From contig NC_071329.1 in the NCBI RefSeq assembly GCF_010183535.1, forward strand, positions 5,022,001-5,086,000: 64,000 bases of DNA, in the 5' to 3' direction. Under the pieces are notes generated by a model. It did not search any database. It saw nothing but the letters and a program-made list of their open reading frames with translations, and was not told the DNA's origin. Shown here piece by piece: positions 12,501 through 20,905 of the stretch (its first letter is position 1; each line of letters opens with the position of its first letter). Made by a program: the position numbers and the translations under genes. Source of the DNA: Caenorhabditis remanei (lineage: Eukaryota; Nematoda; Chromadorea; Rhabditida; Rhabditidae).

Positions 12501-12558
12501 GTCACGCGAACTTCAAGACTTTGTGACCGCCCGTCTCGACGCAATCATCGATCAATAA
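584..12558 (+). CDS. athp-2: BAZ1/ACF1-type chromatin remodelling subunit (AT-hook, DDT, WHIM, PHD, bromodomain), 5' end outside window
   Basis: Seven exons are read: 584-954, 2651-3135, 4703-5258, 6959-7844, 10058-10640, 11533-11875 and 12427-12558. All have GT/AG junctions and consistent phases, giving at least 1117 residues and a TAA stop. An AT-hook (RPRGRPPK) opens residues 1-9. A basic coiled stretch is followed by a DDT domain at about 169-240 (FGDFLFIMQFFSTF). WHIM1-like sequence fills exon 3 and a WHIM3-like region fills exon 4. A Cys4-His-Cys3 PHD finger lies at about 811-860 (CKSC, CSEC, HLKC, CTTC). The bromodomain lies at about 1005-1110, with WPF, PDYYDVI, PMDL and the acetyl-lysine Asn in TYN. 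Proteins of this family partner ISWI ATPases and slide or space nucleosomes in the nucleus. AT-hook plus PHD fits C. elegans athp-2; the symbol is from recall. The large introns are stuffed with repeats. The first coding exons lie upstream of the window. Confidence 0.9.
1330..1419 (-). tRNA. Class II tRNA-like gene, copy 1 (Ser-like body, GCC in an 8-base anticodon loop)
   Basis: On the minus strand the 7-bp acceptor stem (GCGGTGG/CCACCGC) and the T arm (GTGGG, TTCGAAT, CCCAC) pair perfectly. The A box (TGGCCGAGTGG) and B box (GGTTCGAATCC) are intact. A long variable arm folds with a CCGG/CCGG stem, and the discriminator would be G, as in serine tRNA. The anticodon arm is odd: a 5-bp stem TGGAA/TTCCA closes an eight-base loop TTTGCCAA. 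Compared with a serine GCU tRNA this looks like one inserted T plus a change to GCC. Two more copies follow at 1733-1821 and 1963-2051. It could be a charged non-canonical tRNA, a pseudogene or only a pol III-transcribed RNA. Confidence 0.6.
1733..1821 (-). tRNA. Class II tRNA-like gene, copy 2
   Basis: Nearly identical to copy 1, including both internal promoter boxes, the perfect acceptor stem and the eight-base TTTGCCAA anticodon loop. It differs in the variable arm, where the plus strand reads CGGGGATCGAACCGG. The flanks are also duplicated: GATTCGCGGTGGG on one side and CATCGATTCTGAAT on the other are shared with copy 1, so the whole block was copied, not just the tRNA. Confidence 0.6.
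1963..2051 (+). tRNA. Class II tRNA-like gene, copy 3 (inverted relative to copies 1 and 2)
   Basis: Same structure as copies 1 and 2 but on the plus strand, followed by a T-rich run (about 2057-2070) suitable as a pol III terminator. It forms the right arm of a large inverted repeat whose left arm carries copy 2. The variable arm reads CCGGTTCAACTCCCGG. All three copies keep acceptor and T-arm pairing, so they are either recent duplicates or under constraint. Confidence 0.6.
2239..2475. repeat. Inverted repeat of about 95-bp arms
   Basis: The arm at about 2239-2332 (ending with GTGGGCGGAGCTTAAACTGC) is inverted at about 2384-2475, around a spacer of about 50 bp. It lies in the intron between the AT-hook exon and the DDT exon, immediately after the tRNA foldback. 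Confidence 0.65.
3155..3405. repeat. Degenerate tandem repeat, about 34-bp unit
   Basis: Successive units of the form ACTTAAAATCATGAAAAAT followed by GCTGAAAATTG run through the start of the intron after the DDT exon. They are imperfect and AT-rich, and nothing suggests a function. Confidence 0.55.
3405..3860. repeat. Degenerate GGACATCCGGACA / ACAGACAGACAG array
   Basis: Dense imperfect copies of GGACATCCGGACATACAG and ACAGACAGACAG. The long open frames on both strands across this block are caused by the periodic repeat. Shorter runs of the same words occur at about 5390, 6280, 6670-6770, 11350-11500, 12120-12320, 20340, 21330 and 59740. Confidence 0.6.
3967..4147. repeat. Hairpin repeat of the GATTCTGAATCTG family
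   Basis: The left half (TGACTGAGAAGCTGACG, then GGATTCTGAATCTATATTC) is mirrored by the right half (GCAGATTCAGAATCCTCAC, then GTCAGCTCTTCAGTCATAT). The centre is an AT-rich inverted sequence containing GATCATAGAC. The family consensus is an AAGCTGAAGACGTGAGGA end next to GATTCTGAATCTG. A second partial hairpin follows at about 4250-4420. Confidence 0.6.
5272..6345. repeat. Tandem repeat of about 160-175 bp (GGGGTGACGTTGGCGCG units), interrupted by a mobile element
   Basis: Units begin near 5272, 5447 and 5603, and a fragment begins near 6315. Each has TGGGGTGACGTT, GGCGCGTTTTTAGAACACC, ATTCGAAAAATCGTTAATGA, GGCGTGCCTTCAGCGC and an ACAGACAGACAG tail. The third unit is split by the element at 5724-6260. 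The same family reappears at about 11890-12380 in the last intron of the same gene. Confidence 0.65.
5724..6260. mobile_element. Short non-autonomous hAT-like element H1 (537 bp)
   Basis: The terminal inverted repeats read CAGGGCTGTGCGAAAAA at the left and its complement at the right. A perfect 8-bp target duplication, ATCCGGAC, lies at 5716-5723 and 6261-6268. The CAGGG terminus and 8-bp duplication are the signature of hAT-superfamily insertions. The interior is a run of CGAAAAA/TTTTTCG words. It has open frames on both strands, but they reflect this base bias and do not look like a transposase. The host tandem repeat is cleanly interrupted, so the insertion is younger than the array. Confidence 0.75.
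6350..6958. other. Intron remainder before the WHIM3 exon, no gene seen
   Basis: AT-rich sequence with a short GGACATCCGGACA-type stretch (about 6640-6770) and a single GATTCTGAATC word pair near 6788 and 6845. It ends at the acceptor AATTTCAG (6951-6958). No coding exon is visible. Confidence 0.5.
8864..9383. mobile_element. Short non-autonomous hAT-like element H2 (520 bp)
   Basis: The ends are CAGGGGTGTGCGGA at the left and its complement at the right (CCGCACACCCCTG). The flanking 8-bp target duplication GTACCCAT (8856-8863 and 9384-9391) is perfect. The left interior is a satellite-like run of TTCGGAATTTCGGAC words and the right interior repeats ATTCCGATCGGAATTCC. The ends resemble H1 (CAGGG(C/G)TGTGCG) although the interiors differ. 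Long overlapping open frames on both strands come from the short-period repeat. Confidence 0.75.
9481..9562 (+). pseudogene. Degenerate tRNA-like sequence
   Basis: There is a good pol III A box (TGGCTCAGTCGG), but the expected B box is damaged (CCTCCGACTCC instead of GGTTCGANTCC). The acceptor halves do not pair convincingly. It is most likely a decayed tRNA-derived sequence. Confidence 0.3.
10660..11140. repeat. Minisatellite, 29-bp unit, about 16 copies
   Basis: Tandem copies of a unit with AAACCGTTTTTTGAG followed by AAAAGGACGTTTTG lie directly after the PHD exon donor (10641). Copies differ by single-base changes and by A/T-run length. The block grades into degenerate GAAACCGGGACGTTTTGAAA words up to about 11330. 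Confidence 0.8.
11888..12380. repeat. Second array of the GGGGTGACGTTGGCGCG repeat family
   Basis: Diverged copies of the unit seen at 5272-6345 fill the last intron of the athp-2-like gene, which splits the bromodomain coding sequence. The shared words GGCGCGTTTTTAGAACACC and GTTAATGAAG make the relation clear. Confidence 0.6.
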
Positions 12559-12559
12559 A
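12554..12559 (+). terminator. AATAAA overlapping the stop codon of the athp-2-like gene
   Basis: The hexamer AATAAA spans the TAA stop (12556-12558). A T-rich stretch follows at once. If it is used, the 3' UTR would be only 10-20 bases. No other perfect AATAAA is seen in the next 400 bases, although ATTTAA-like variants exist. Confidence 0.4.
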
Positions 12560-13269
12560 TCTGAAAATATCGATCAATTTTTTTTTTGAAAAAAAATATT
12601 TTTGTTAAATGATTTAGCCTCTTTCTAATTGTTGATTTTATATCTATAGGATATATTCATTTTTGTTAATTTTCTTTTTCCTTTTTGACTGTAAATCCTA
12701 CTTAAACTCATTCATATCTGAAATATTACCAACACTTTCGTATCTCACTTTCCCTCTTTTACTCATTTTGAGAATTTTCGCTCTGAAAATTGATTCATTC
12801 TCATATCTATCTTCCACCCCCCACTTTCCCAATGATCTTACCTCATTTCTGTCTGAAAATCTCGGTTCGAGTCGGCAGACTCCGCCCCCTTCTTCACATA
12901 TTGATTATTTTGTTATTTTGTGTGTCCCTTTAAATGGATGAAGAAAAAAAAAGAAATTGCATTTTTCTGTTTTTAGAACTATTTTAGTGTATAATTACCG
13001 CTATGAATGTATTTATTTTGAAGTTTGGTGGCCGAGAAAAAGCTAGGCGACTGATTTAGGAACATTTTGAAAACCTTATATTTGGTGGCCTAGGAACAGC
13101 TAGGCCACACAATATGTGCCGTTTTTCTTATTTTCGCTTCTCCGCTGACCGCGGCCTAACTTTCCCCCACGGTGGCCTGACTTTACTGCCTCCCTCGAAT
13201 CTCACTTTTCTTCCATCAAAAAATAGTGGCCTAACTTTCCTGCCATGGCCTAGTTTTTTGTTTTCAGAC
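12559..13269. other. Intergenic region upstream of the methyltransferase
   Basis: AT-rich, with several GTGGCCTA words between 13025 and 13255. It ends in a trans-splice-type acceptor TTTTCAG at 13261-13267, two bases before the ATG at 13270. The distance of about 700 bp from the upstream gene is long for an operon, so an own promoter and SL1 splicing are more likely. Confidence 0.5.
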
Positions 13270-14379
13270 ATGACCGCCCGCTTCACAAAATTTCTTGCCA
13301 ACACATTCAAACTCGCCACCAGCGATGTGGCCAATCAATACGCCCTCCCTGTGAAATCAATGACCGGCGCATTCGTGAGCAGTTATGGAGCCAAAAAATC
13401 GAGGAGGCTCAACGAGAAAGTGGTGGAATCAATGGGAGTGGGAAGAGACGATTTCGTGTTTGAAATCGGATTCGGAAGGGGTGATGCGATGGGAATGTGC
13501 TTTGAGAAGGTTAAAGAGGGACGGGGAATGGTGAGTTGTGGGGAGTGGATTACTGTAACTGAGGGAGGAGCTCCGTGGAGTCTTTGAGTGTCGTCGGTCG
13601 CGGGGCGTACGTGCGTCACGTACAGTAGTGGCCATAATTCTAACAGCTTTGACCGCTTTCAGTAGAAAATATCCAGTTTTGAGAATGTGTCATGGTATTA
13701 CGAGTATGTTGCGAGTTCAATTTGTCAAATTTTCAAATTTGCCGCCAAACCTGTCGAAGCACGATAAATCTATACCCCAACACTTCCAGATCTTCGGAGT
13801 GGAACGTTCCGGCTACATGAACGAGCGAGCCTTCAAACGATTCGTTCTGGAAATTGCTGAAACCGACAAAATCCGTATCGACTCGGCGGTCGACCTCCGC
13901 AATCTACCGTACCCCACCGATCTATTCAATCATGTATTCCACGTGGATTTGTTCTATTTCTTACAACAAGACTCGCTAGTCGATATCAATCGGGAACTTT
14001 TGAGAGTACTGAAACCAGGTGGTACACTGACATGTGGAATGCAATTTGATCGATTGAAAAAGCTGACAGAGCATCGGATTCTCGAAGAGACTCAATGGGA
14101 TCCGATGAGATATTTGTGGGCGTTAGAAGCAGCGGAGTTTAGTGATGTGAAGGTAGGAAACTGCGCTCTAATCGGAAAAAATTCCAAATATTTCAGATCA
14201 ACTACCACACGGATCCTCAAATGGGTGAATATCAAATAATCTCTGCACGAAAATCGACGGACCCTCTAGACGGTCAGGATCCGGAGGAATTGATGGAAAA
14301 GTTGTCGATGGATATGAAGAAAGAGAGATTAGCTGTGGCGATGATGAATGATAAGAAGGATGCCGAGGACAGTTTATAA
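13270..14379 (+). CDS. SAM-dependent class I methyltransferase (Methyltransf_11-like)
   Basis: Exons 13270-13530, 13790-14152 and 14197-14379 join in phase 0 and give 268 residues. Glycine-rich motif I of the SAM-binding Rossmann fold is VFEIGFGRGD (about residues 63-72). A second acidic loop (DSAVDLRNLPYPTDLFNHVF) and the post-motif LLRVLKPGGTL follow in the order usual for class I methyltransferases. The substrate cannot be told from sequence. The N-terminus (residues 1-35) is weakly amphipathic, and no transmembrane segment is evident. The start was chosen because a perfect acceptor lies two bases upstream, leaving almost no 5' UTR after trans-splicing. The first intron (13531-13789) has an open frame that is not needed. 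Confidence 0.85.
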
Positions 14380-14451
14380 ATTGTTCTTTTGTTGTTATAA
14401 TTAGTGATTTTTCATTGGATAATTGTTTGTAGATCACTTCTGTTATAGAAT

Positions 14452-14457
14452 AATAAA
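14452..14457 (+). terminator. Polyadenylation signal of the methyltransferase gene
   Basis: AATAAA lies 73 bases after the TAA stop at 14377-14379, a normal C. elegans 3' UTR length. Confidence 0.7.
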
Positions 14458-14552
14458 CTATTGCAAGATTTTCAAAAGCTTTACTATACTTTACCATGAT
14501 AATTTTGAAGTTCTATATACCATTTTACATATTTTGTTTTTAAAACGTTTAA

Positions 14553-16238
14553 AAATGATAAAGATCATTGGCCATGCAGGCTTAGAAACTTCGCTTCACA
14601 ACATTTGGCGAATGGAACTTAATGAAGATCAATCTGCAGCACGTCAGCTTTCAATAGGTTTGCATCGGCAAGAATTCAAGTAAGCGAAAAAAGACCTGAT
14701 CTGACACGGAATTCGCTCCACTCTCATCTAAATTTTACATGTTTTCAGGATGCGCTTGAACTCCATCTTATTGTCAACAATCAAAAAGCGTAGAATTTAT
14801 TCACTCCATATGCAACATGTGCAAAGTCTACCAAGCTATTTCTGAGATATCCATTCCAAACGCACTGATGTTTGAAACAATAACATATAATAAGATTATC
14901 TTCAACAAATTTGAGCGAATGCGGCAAGTATCAATAACAAAAGGCGTTCCGTCTACAAAAGTTAGCTATTGAGAATTCTCTCTTTTAGAACGACAGTATC
15001 AACAAATCAGGGACTGCCGTTCTTTACATCTTCTCTCTTTCTGTCGCGCTCAGTAGACCGCTTCTTTTCTAATTTTCATACCTTCATTATAATCGATCTA
15101 TGCGAGTTTTGGAGCGATATAGAAGGATATAGTGCAAGGGAAGAATTGGAATGGTCCAGAAGACTGAGCCCTGAAGAAGCGATGGTGTTGATATCGAAGT
15201 TGGGATTAAGCAACATTGACGTATCGAGACTCAAATGTGACTTGAAGGCGACGAGACTCGACATTTTTCTCAATTTTAGAACGAATAAGAGATGCGCGGA
15301 GATTGAAAAGAAGCTGTCGTTGGAGTTGTTGAGTTTGAAAAAAGAGAAGCTTTCAAATCTCGATGGGAATTCAGTTGAAAAACATCCAGACTATTTTCTC
15401 ACTGGTGACTACATGTATTTATGTGCTTTTCACGGTCACAAAGGACCCCCAACTGCTTATTCCCTTGTATGATTGCTATCAATCGAACAACTGGAAATGT
15501 AGTAAATAGACACTGGAGGAATGGAATTTCGAATCCATCCCAGAGCTGAGAACAATCGTCTTCCTACAAATGGAATAGTTCTGTGTGTCCGTACGACGCT
15601 TCTCCCTGAATAACTTTTTTCTCTCTGAACCGTTTCACGAGCAAACATGGTTAGAGTGTGTAGAAGAAGATCTGAAACTCCCACAAATAATTCTAGACAT
15701 TTGGAACACCTCTTTTGAAACGAATCTTTTTCATACGCCTCAGCCTGAATACGGTTGTGATAGCAGGTTTTGTCTAAGAACAGAATTATTCATGCGTGGA
15801 CACCTGCAGTCCCCCCGGTTGCACTGGATGCAAAAAAGATTTTCAGTTGGAGTGTTGTGGAAACACTTCGAGATCTCAGAAAAATGAAGCAGAAGAGAAA
15901 CCAGAAACAATTGTTTGCTTCTCATGTCGCAATTTGAAATTTCACTTCCATATTCTGCTCACTGTCCAGAATACTTCGAATTAAAAAATCAGACGATCGG
16001 AACAATTGAGAACATCGAGACAAGTATTAAAACTTTGACCAAAAATGATCCTCCCAAAGGTGAATGTTGTCAGAAATTGGATGAAGTCATATATGGGGAT
16101 CTAAAACTAATCAGAAAGTCATATCATGGCGGCACTTTCAATCGAAACGACGTCAGAAAACTTCTTATTCCAGCAAACATCGACAAAATAATATCTATTT
16201 TCGAGACGAACCCTAACTTGCAAGCGCCTGATTTTTAA
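14553..16238 (+). pseudogene. Decayed copy of a transposon-derived nematode repetitive gene
   Basis: Several short open segments in changing frames look like one protein broken by frameshifts. 14553-14683 gives a segment ending ARQLSIGLHRQEFK. 15100-15470 gives SPEEAMVLISKLGLSN and later GDYMYLCAFHGHKGPPTAY. About 15796-15890 has CTGC and CC pairs. 15950-16238 gives IRKSYHGGTFNRNDVRKLL. The order 'GD...GHxGPP...Cys pairs...YHGGTF' recalls a multicopy nematode protein family thought to derive from DNA transposons; this is from memory. No continuous gene model with normal splice sites could be made. Confidence 0.4.
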
Positions 16239-16640
16239 TCAGCCATAGGTTCTCTGAAAATCATAATGAAATGTTTGAGTGGCATTATGTCAAGTTCTTC
16301 GTCATCTCATCTTAGTAAGACTCAGATAGATGCCCTACCCGACACTATATCGCTAATGATAAGAGAACTTTAAAAGTATAAGCCTACTGAGACAGTTACT
16401 CCAAAGCTACATATGCTGGGTACTCATGTCATTCCATTTCTCCGAAGACATGGAGCATGGGGAAAAATGTCGGAACATTCCATTGAGCATTTTCAAAGCG
16501 AATTCTAACTTTTAGAACGACAGTATCAACAGATCAGGGATCCTAGGATGAGGTACAATGCTATCGCTCGGTATCACGTTATCAGGAACTTCTCACACGA
16601 CTGCCGCTCTTCACATCTTCTCTCTTCATGTCGAACAACA
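14975..16640. repeat. Direct repeat flanking the decayed gene (about 14975-15060 and 16499-16640)
   Basis: Both blocks carry TTTTAGAACGACAGTATCAA, then CAGGGA, then ACTGCCG(T/C)TCTT and ACATCTTCTCTCTT. The second copy holds an extra insertion of about 60 bp. They could be terminal parts of the element that carried the pseudogene, or a segmental duplication. Confidence 0.5.
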
Positions 16641-18045
16641 TAGTTTTCCCTCGTTTATTAAAATGTTACCTCTGCTTTTTTTTGAGCTCCTCTAACAGAC
16701 TTTTATTTCTTCAGAAAACGGACGCTACCATCTTCGTTTTCTCCTCATCTTATTGTTGATACAGATATATTGTCTAATAAATTATTTTTGCACTCGATGC
16801 ACGTCTTTTCAAATTTCCCTCATATCTACAAATGCAAGAGACTCCTGACCCAAACTCACACGTTGCATACCAAATAAGAAGTTTCGAAACAAGTAGAGAG
16901 AGGCTGAACGTCAAACGTTTGTCATGTAAATTGAATTTTAAAGTTCCCTTTCTTTTTGAGTTCAACTCGACAAGTGTATCAAGGTCAAACTTTTTTTTTG
17001 TTTCTAAGAAATCAATCGATAGTTATATTGTTCATCCAAACGCACTGGAAGTCATTTTCTTTTTTATTTCCTTCGTTTCCAAGTTTGTAACAAAGAAGAA
17101 CCAAGTTTGGCGAGACAGCAGTTAAATAAGCAGTGGAGCGGCTCGGCGAGCCGTTTGGAACATGAACATGACATGACACAAACTTTGTATATTTGTGCAC
17201 ATTCTTTTTTGTTTCGTCATCTTTTTTCTCTTTCTGCATTTTTCTGTCGTTTGAAGAATTCAGATGCTAGTTATTTCCGACAATGGACACATTTCGATAA
17301 CGGATTCGAAATAATTAGGATTTCAGCTTTCCAGCTGTATATAATTTGGTGGTTACTACACAGGTTTAAATTTATGCTTGCTTCGCCTTTCCTTTCTTCC
17401 TTCAAAAACTTAAGTACATTCGTTCTCTCTGTCCCTCAAGTAAACGAAGTGGTTGTTTCAAAAAGTGTGATGATGCATCCCCCCTCCCCAACAAACATTT
17501 TTTGCGTGCAATATCCGAAAAAAGTTATGAAAATTCTTCCCTCTACAACTGCTCTACAACTTTTTCATGCAAAACCCGGAAATGACGAATATTTGAGGAG
17601 TGGGGATAAAAGTGCAGTTTTTTTTAGCTTTATGCTGAAACTGATGAGTTTTCGGGGTTTGAAGAAAATATGCAGTGACAGTTGTGATTTTTAAAGGTTT
17701 GAGTTGTTTTTAAAGAAAAAAACCAGTCTGCTAAAGAATTTTTTGTGTTTTCTGAAGCCAATAGAGGAGAGGAAGAAGGGAGACTTATAACACTTTTTCT
17801 TTTGAGTTTCTAGATCAGTGTTGAAAATACGGACAGCAAGTTAGCAAGGTACTAGCCTATGAAAAACTTGGCGGCGCGGGTCGCTCTGGTCGGCTCGGAT
17901 AAAAAATATCCGCAAACCGATAGTAGTCTTGGAAAATGATTTTTATAAAAGCCGGTTAAGCCTGATCTGACTTGCAACCAATAATTTCAGACCTATCTGT
18001 TTTTTAAGTCTATCTGTTTTTAAGGCTGTTTTCCATGGAATGTTG
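16640..18045. other. Gene-free stretch
   Basis: No convincing exon. The longest frame (17107-17694, plus) has no family features, is rich in Phe/Ser from T-runs and lacks a good start context. There is a short GC palindrome (GCGGCTCGGCGAGCCG, about 17137). Confidence 0.5.
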
Positions 18046-18346
18046 CATAGTTGTCAAGGCCCAGGCCGGTAGAAAATTTTCAATGCCCGGCTTCAAAAAA
18101 TGACCCTTTTTTCCAATTTTTTTCGAAATTTTTTCAATTTTTCATCGAAGATGTGACCAATTTAGACTATTTTTCAGAATTTCTTCTAATTCTGACTGAT
18201 AGTCAAAAAATTACTTTTTCGCGAAAAAATTCAAAGAAATTTGAAAAACTTGAAAATTTGACTTTCGCGCCAATTTGCCCGGGCCTTCGGGCCGGGACGG
18301 GCCGGGCCCTGATTTTGCTGACAAGGCCCGGGCCTTGACAACTATG
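18046..18346. mobile_element. Short non-autonomous hAT-like element H3 (301 bp)
   Basis: Terminal repeats CATAGTTGTCAAGGCC and its exact complement, with a perfect 8-bp target duplication GAATGTTG at 18038-18045 and 18347-18354. Just inside each end is a GC-rich block (GGCCCGGGCC type); the centre is AT-rich and non-coding. Confidence 0.75.
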
Positions 18347-18500
18347 GAATGTTGTAATTTAATTTTACATGGATCGCGGAAAATGTCTCATTTTTCAGCA
18401 GATTTTTTTAAATGTCCCTTTTACAAAATGTTCTGGAGTCTACTTTGAAGTCTTTTTTGAAAAACATCCCAACTTTTTTTCAATTTCTGACCTTTTACAA

Positions 18501-18735
18501 TTATAAAAACCCACTCAAAGCGCAACTTGCTCTTTCCTGATTGACCACCAGCCAGCCCATTGTCCCCACTACAAGGCTATCCACTTTTTTGACTGCTTCG
18601 TCATCTTTCAGAGCAATTTTTTCTATTTTTTGTGCTCTCAATCCAACAATAAAAAGTCTAGTTTGTTTCCCCCAAGCAAGAACCAATTCAATAATATCTG
18701 CCTCCAGAAGAGTAGTTCCTCCTGAATGTTTCCCC
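18501..18735 (-). other. Possible exon or gene fragment, unidentified
   Basis: The minus strand is open from a TGA near 18735 to a TAA at 18501. It reads as a plausible globular segment containing EADIIELVLAWGKQTRLF and later LVVGTMGWLVV. No start codon, splice partner or family is recognised, and the opposite strand is open as well, so chance is a real alternative. Confidence 0.2.
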
Positions 18736-18899
18736 CCTCCTCAAAACACATTTCTTGTTTTTAGTTTGACACCCTCCTTCTTTTCTTCTTTTTTTCGAAA
18801 AGAAACTTTTGACCGGAGGGGGTAGAGGGGATAGACAAATGACCAAAGGGTGTTACACTGCTTTTCCTGATTTTTCTCTTTTCTTTGAACTCTTTTTTC

Positions 18900-19440
18900 G
18901 TATTGCGAAATGTAAAAAAAGTGGTCTTTTCATCTGGTGGCCTAGGTTTTCAGTATGGGGATTTCTAGGCCACTGCTTTGTTAGAGCGGTGGTCTAGCTT
19001 TTGATTTCTAGGTCATCTCCTGTTAAATTGAAGAAGTACACAGAAAAAACACGATATTGAGATTCTCGGGATGGTGGCCTAGCTTTTGCAAATTTTGGAT
19101 TTCTAGGCCACCAAAGAATCTTTGGTCGAATCGGCTGGTGACCTAGCTTTTATGTTATTGGTTTTCTAGGACACAAACCGAAAGTATGAACTCTTTGGTG
19201 TTTTTCACGTATTCAGGATGGGTGGCCTAACTTTTGCATTTGGTGGTTTTCTAGGTCACCTCAGAATCTTTGGTCGTATCGTGTCGTGGCCTAACTTTGC
19301 ATGGCTTTGGGTTTCTAGGTCATCAATCAAAATTTTTGGAACCGCCGCATTGGAAAGTTAGGCCGTCAAAGTGAGGCCACCATTTGGAAGCCTAGGCCAC
19401 CAAAGTTTGACCACGTTTTTTGAACGTTGTCCCACTTTTC
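18900..19440. repeat. TGGCCTAG / CTAGGCCACC dispersed repeat block
   Basis: About a dozen copies of GTGGCCTA(G/A)CTTTTG and TTTCTAGG(C/T)CA(C/T)C alternate in both orientations. The same words fill 23940-24300, 54600-55300 and 57050-57900. The block is non-coding. Confidence 0.6.
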
Positions 19441-20465
19441 CTCCAGTTTTTTTTTGATTTTTAATGCTTTCTCTCTCGATCATTGTGAATTTCCAACCTC
19501 AGCCTCTCCCTTTTTCCTCCATTAATCACTTTTTTCTTCTTCTCTTTTTTGAAATTTCACGCAGAGCACTATTTTGCTCTTTTCTTGCTCTCTCTCTCAC
19601 TCCAATTCAAGCGATGGGAACGGGAGAGAGGAAAAGCAAAAAGCAGAAGGAAAAAGGGGGAATCGCTTCTCTTTTTTGTTTTTTGGATTCAGAAGATTTT
19701 GGTTTTTTGCTGGGAGAAGAAGAAGAACGTCTTCTGATGCAGAAGACGTCGTTTTTTTGGAATTGGATTGAATTTGGGATTTTGTTTCTGCAAAAAAACC
19801 GTTTAGGACGTTTCGTAACACAACGAACATGAGGTGTCTGGTTTCAAAAAGTCCCAGTTCCAAAGTGTTCGGTTCAAAAACGTCCCGTAGCTAGCTACTG
19901 GCATCAGGAAGTTTTGAAACCATCCACTTTGGAACTGAGACATTTCACAATTTTCCCGTTTTGAAACCATCACATTTCGACACTAATTTTCCTCATTTTT
20001 CAGTGATTTTTTTCATGATAAGTGCCGAAATGTCATGGTTTCAAAACGGCCGGTGTCGAAATTCCAGGGTTGCCAAATGTCTCAGTTTTAAAACGTCCCG
20101 TTTTCGAACCGTCCCTACCTTCAACTATGCAACCCCTACAGCAATGTAGCTGCAAGAGTAGTAGATCAAATGACGAATTTTATTTCCCGAAAAAAATTCA
20201 AGGATGTCCAAAAAAAAAGAGAAAAATGGATGTCCCTTTTTCCTTTTTTAGTACGTTATCTGATGGAGAGAGAGGTACTTTGAGACTTCACTCTTTTTTG
20301 TTTCTATTTTTGAATTTTTTCTGAATTTTCAAAGTTTGTCACAACTTCCGTGTGTCCGGATGTCCAGGCTCCCGATTTAGTAGATTTCCGTAAATCGGTG
20401 TGACTAGATGTCCAGATTTCGAGAAATGCATAATATACATTTCTGAAATTAGACCTATTTTTCTG
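19440..20465. other. Gene-free stretch with TTTCGAAAC-type words
   Basis: Three overlapping frames at about 19460-19860 show no family features. Words such as GACGTTTTGAAAC and TTTCGAAACGTCC (about 19800-20110) resemble the diverged edge of the 29-bp minisatellite at 10660-11330. No gene is supported. Confidence 0.45.
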
Positions 20466-20905
20466 AAACGCTTACATCTCAAGGATTCTGAATCTGTTTT
20501 CAAAATTTTTCTAGCGTCAAAGCGAGCAGAGCTACAAGACTTTAAGTTTAGGGGATTTTAAACAGCTTATTGTTTTCCGGCTTCAAGCAACACTAATTCG
20601 CGTAATTTAAACCCTGGAAAAGTTTCAAAAACAGATTTAGAATCCTCACGTCTTCAGCTTTCCAGTCATATAAAATTTGACCTACCTTGTGATACGGTAT
20701 CTGACAGAAAACACTAAAATTGGCAAAACCCCAATGTGATAAGACCTCTTTGAAGGGAAGAACCGTACGTGCTGGAATTGGGTTACTGTAGCTGTGAGAG
20801 GGTACTGTAGCTAAATGAGGTACTGAACCCTAATCTAGCTACAGTACCCCAAGACACTCAGGGTAGCGATATATGCAGTTACCACTTGTGCGAATTACTG
20901 TAGCC
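20465..20905. repeat. GATTCTGAATCTG-family hairpin plus TACTGTAGC block (copy in opposite orientation at 30985-31500)
   Basis: A hairpin with AAGGATTCTGAATCTG at the left and CTCACGTCTTCAGCTTTCC at the right runs to about 20675. It is followed by CTACCTTGTGATACGGTATC, CTGACAGAAAACACTAAAAT, GTACGTGCTGGAATTGGGTT and several TACTGTAGC words. The same order appears inverted around 30985-31500, about 10 kb away. Confidence 0.6.

Noticed and set aside
17107..17694. 195-residue plus-strand frame
   Set aside because: Compositionally like translated non-coding AT-rich DNA, no domains, poor start context and no splice partners.
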